From the NCBI GenBank assembly GCA_964481485.1, contig CAYZVM010000045.1, positions 1-31,221 on the forward strand: a stretch of 31,221 bases of DNA. The letters run 5' to 3'. This DNA is from M3007 sp964481485. Its GTDB lineage: Bacteria > Bacteroidota > Bacteroidia > Chitinophagales > Saprospiraceae. A model generated the notes under the pieces. That model saw only the letters and a list, made by a program, of their open reading frames with translations, did no database searches and was not told the DNA's origin. Positions 30,351-31,221 of this stretch are shown here, in pieces. Position numbers and translations under genes: made by a program. Position 1 is the stretch's first letter, and the number at the start of each line of letters is the position of its first letter.

Positions 30351-31221
30351 TTAGTGTTTTTTCAAGATTTTCTCAAATGCAGCCATGTCGCCTGCATTCA
30401 AACAGCCCGCCGCCGTCAGCCCGCCTTTTCGCGCCACCATCACGCCGTAGCGCACGTCGTGGATGCCGTCTTTGCTGTGCGCATCGGGGTTGATGCTGAT
30501 GGAGATGCCCCGGCGCAGGGCTTCGGGGATGAGCGTCCAGTCAATGTCAAGGCGGTATGGATTGGCGTTCAACTCGATGGCAACTTTGTGTCGGGCGCAG
30601 GCCTCGAAAACTTTGTCCCAATCCAGCGGGTAGCCTTCGCGGCTCAGCAACAGCCGCCCGGTCGGGTGGCCGAGGATGGTGGTGTGCGGGTTTTCGATGG
30701 CGCGGAGGACGCGCTCGGTGGCTTTTTCCTTCGGCATTTTCAGATTCGAGTGAACGGAGGCGATGACGAAATCGAATTTTTCCAACATCGCATCCTCATA
30801 ATCCAGCGAGCCGTCGTTCAGGATGTCGCTTTCGATGCCTTTGAAAATGCGGAAAGGGGCGAGCTCTTCATTCAGTTTGCCAACTTCCTCCCATTGTGCC
30901 AGCACCCGGTCAGGTTTCAGGCCGTTGGCGTAAAATGCCGATTGGCTGTGATCGGTGATGCCGATATAGCCGTAGCCGAGCGAGCGGGCATATTCGCACA
31001 TTTCGCGGAGGCTGTGCAAACCGTCGCTCCAAGTGGTGTGGACGTGGAGGATGCCTTTTAGGTCTTGTTCTTCAATGAGTTGGGGGGTAGAAGGTGGAAG
31101 GTGGAGGGCGCTCTCGCGGAGTTCCGGCACGATGAAAGGCAAATTTGCTTTTTCAAAAACCTGCTCCTCATGCTCTAGATTTTTAAAATCAACGCCAGCA
31201 TTTGCTTTTGCAAACGCCTCT
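30351..31221 (-). CDS. polX: PolX-type DNA polymerase/3'-5' exonuclease, C-terminal part (5' end beyond window)
   Basis: The visible 289 codons are open to the right edge with no stop, so the true start is outside the window. The first visible residues, EAFAKANAGVDFKNLEHEE, then VFEKANLPFIVPELRE, match the end of the polymerase-beta-like part of bacterial PolX (.. EEEVY..LGLPYIPPELRE). The PHP phosphoesterase domain follows: GILHVHTTWSDG, GITDHSQSAF, GIESDILNDG, IASVHSNLKMP, LGHPTGRLLL and INPDAHSKDGI, giving the metal-binding His/Asp set. PolX fills gaps in DNA repair, and its PHP domain has 3'-5' exonuclease activity. A 7-bp repeat inserts SALHLPPSTPQ-like residues just before the PHP domain. 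A TTG at 31142 is not the real start. Confidence 0.88.
   Translation of the reverse strand, partial: EAFAKANAGVDFKNLEHEEQVFEKANLPFIVPELRESALHLPPSTPQLIEEQDLKGILHVHTTWSDGLHSLREMCEYARSLGYGYIGITDHSQSAFYANGLKPDRVLAQWEEVGKLNEELAPFRIFKGIESDILNDGSLDYEDAMLEKFDFVIASVHSNLKMPKEKATERVLRAIENPHTTILGHPTGRLLLSREGYPLDWDKVFEACARHKVAIELNANPYRLDIDWTLIPEALRRGISISINPDAHSKDGIHDVRYGVMVARKGGLTAAGCLNAGDMAAFEKILKKH
31088..31108. repeat. GAAGGTG tandem repeat inside polX
   Basis: GAAGGTG occurs twice in tandem (31090-31096, 31097-31103) followed by GAGGG. In the coding direction it encodes LHLPPST-like residues in the linker before the PHP domain. Such CCACCTT runs are more usual in intergenic DNA of this phylum. Confidence 0.5.

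Overview
The window comes from a member of the Bacteroidota, very probably a metagenome-assembled or draft genome. Supporting signs are a type IX secretion (T9SS) C-terminal sorting domain on a glycoside hydrolase, a serine palmitoyltransferase-type enzyme (sphingolipid synthesis), signal peptides ending in QA/Q, and repeated promoter-like sequences of the Bacteroidota type (TTTG, about 19-21 bp, TAnnTTTG). A run of exactly 100 Ns (14274-14373) marks a scaffold join. No tRNA, rRNA, CRISPR array or complete insertion sequence was seen.

Layout. 1-5549 (+): an ABC-F ATPase, a short membrane cluster (GT-C glycosyltransferase-like protein, CBU_0592-type small membrane protein, unknown 3-TM protein) and a cystathionine gamma-synthase/lyase-family enzyme. 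5552-8140 (+): a compact accessory cassette of an AraC-type regulator reduced to its DNA-binding domain, a leaderless S8 (subtilisin-like) peptidase with a Cys-rich tail, an intrinsic terminator, and a small protein that resembles a stand-alone I9 propeptide/inhibitor. 8187-10979 (-): cystathionine beta-synthase-like enzyme, a DsbD-alpha-like secreted protein and a serine palmitoyltransferase-like enzyme, probably one operon. 11457-11711 (+): the collapsed remnant of an ABC exporter. 11854-14273 (+): a T9SS-exported DUF5060 glycoside hydrolase running into the gap. 14374-17177 (-): a large membrane-anchored protein with an N-terminal effector-associated domain (EAD11-like), a beta-rich domain, one TM segment, helical repeats and a C-terminal FGE-sulfatase fold, the architecture of bacterial conflict/signalling proteins. 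17459-23122 (-): housekeeping block rpsO-pnp, a second GT-C glycosyltransferase and mazG. 23251-26499 (+): holA, a Uma2-family nuclease and a triple-LysM protein. 26561-29009 (-): a frameshifted outer-membrane protein and ffh. 29025-30330 (+): a TIP30-like oxidoreductase and a lipoprotein. 30351-31221 (-): the C-terminal PHP half of PolX, cut by the window edge.

How genes may work together. rpsO and pnp keep the order seen across bacteria and are separated by a strong terminator and a 103-bp inverted repeat. The cystathionine beta-synthase-like and serine palmitoyltransferase-like enzymes both use L-serine and are probably co-transcribed; a partner transsulfuration enzyme lies at 4338-5549. 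The two most promising undescribed items are the HTH/S8-peptidase/I9-like cassette at 5552-8140 and the EAD11-FGS membrane protein at 14374-17177.
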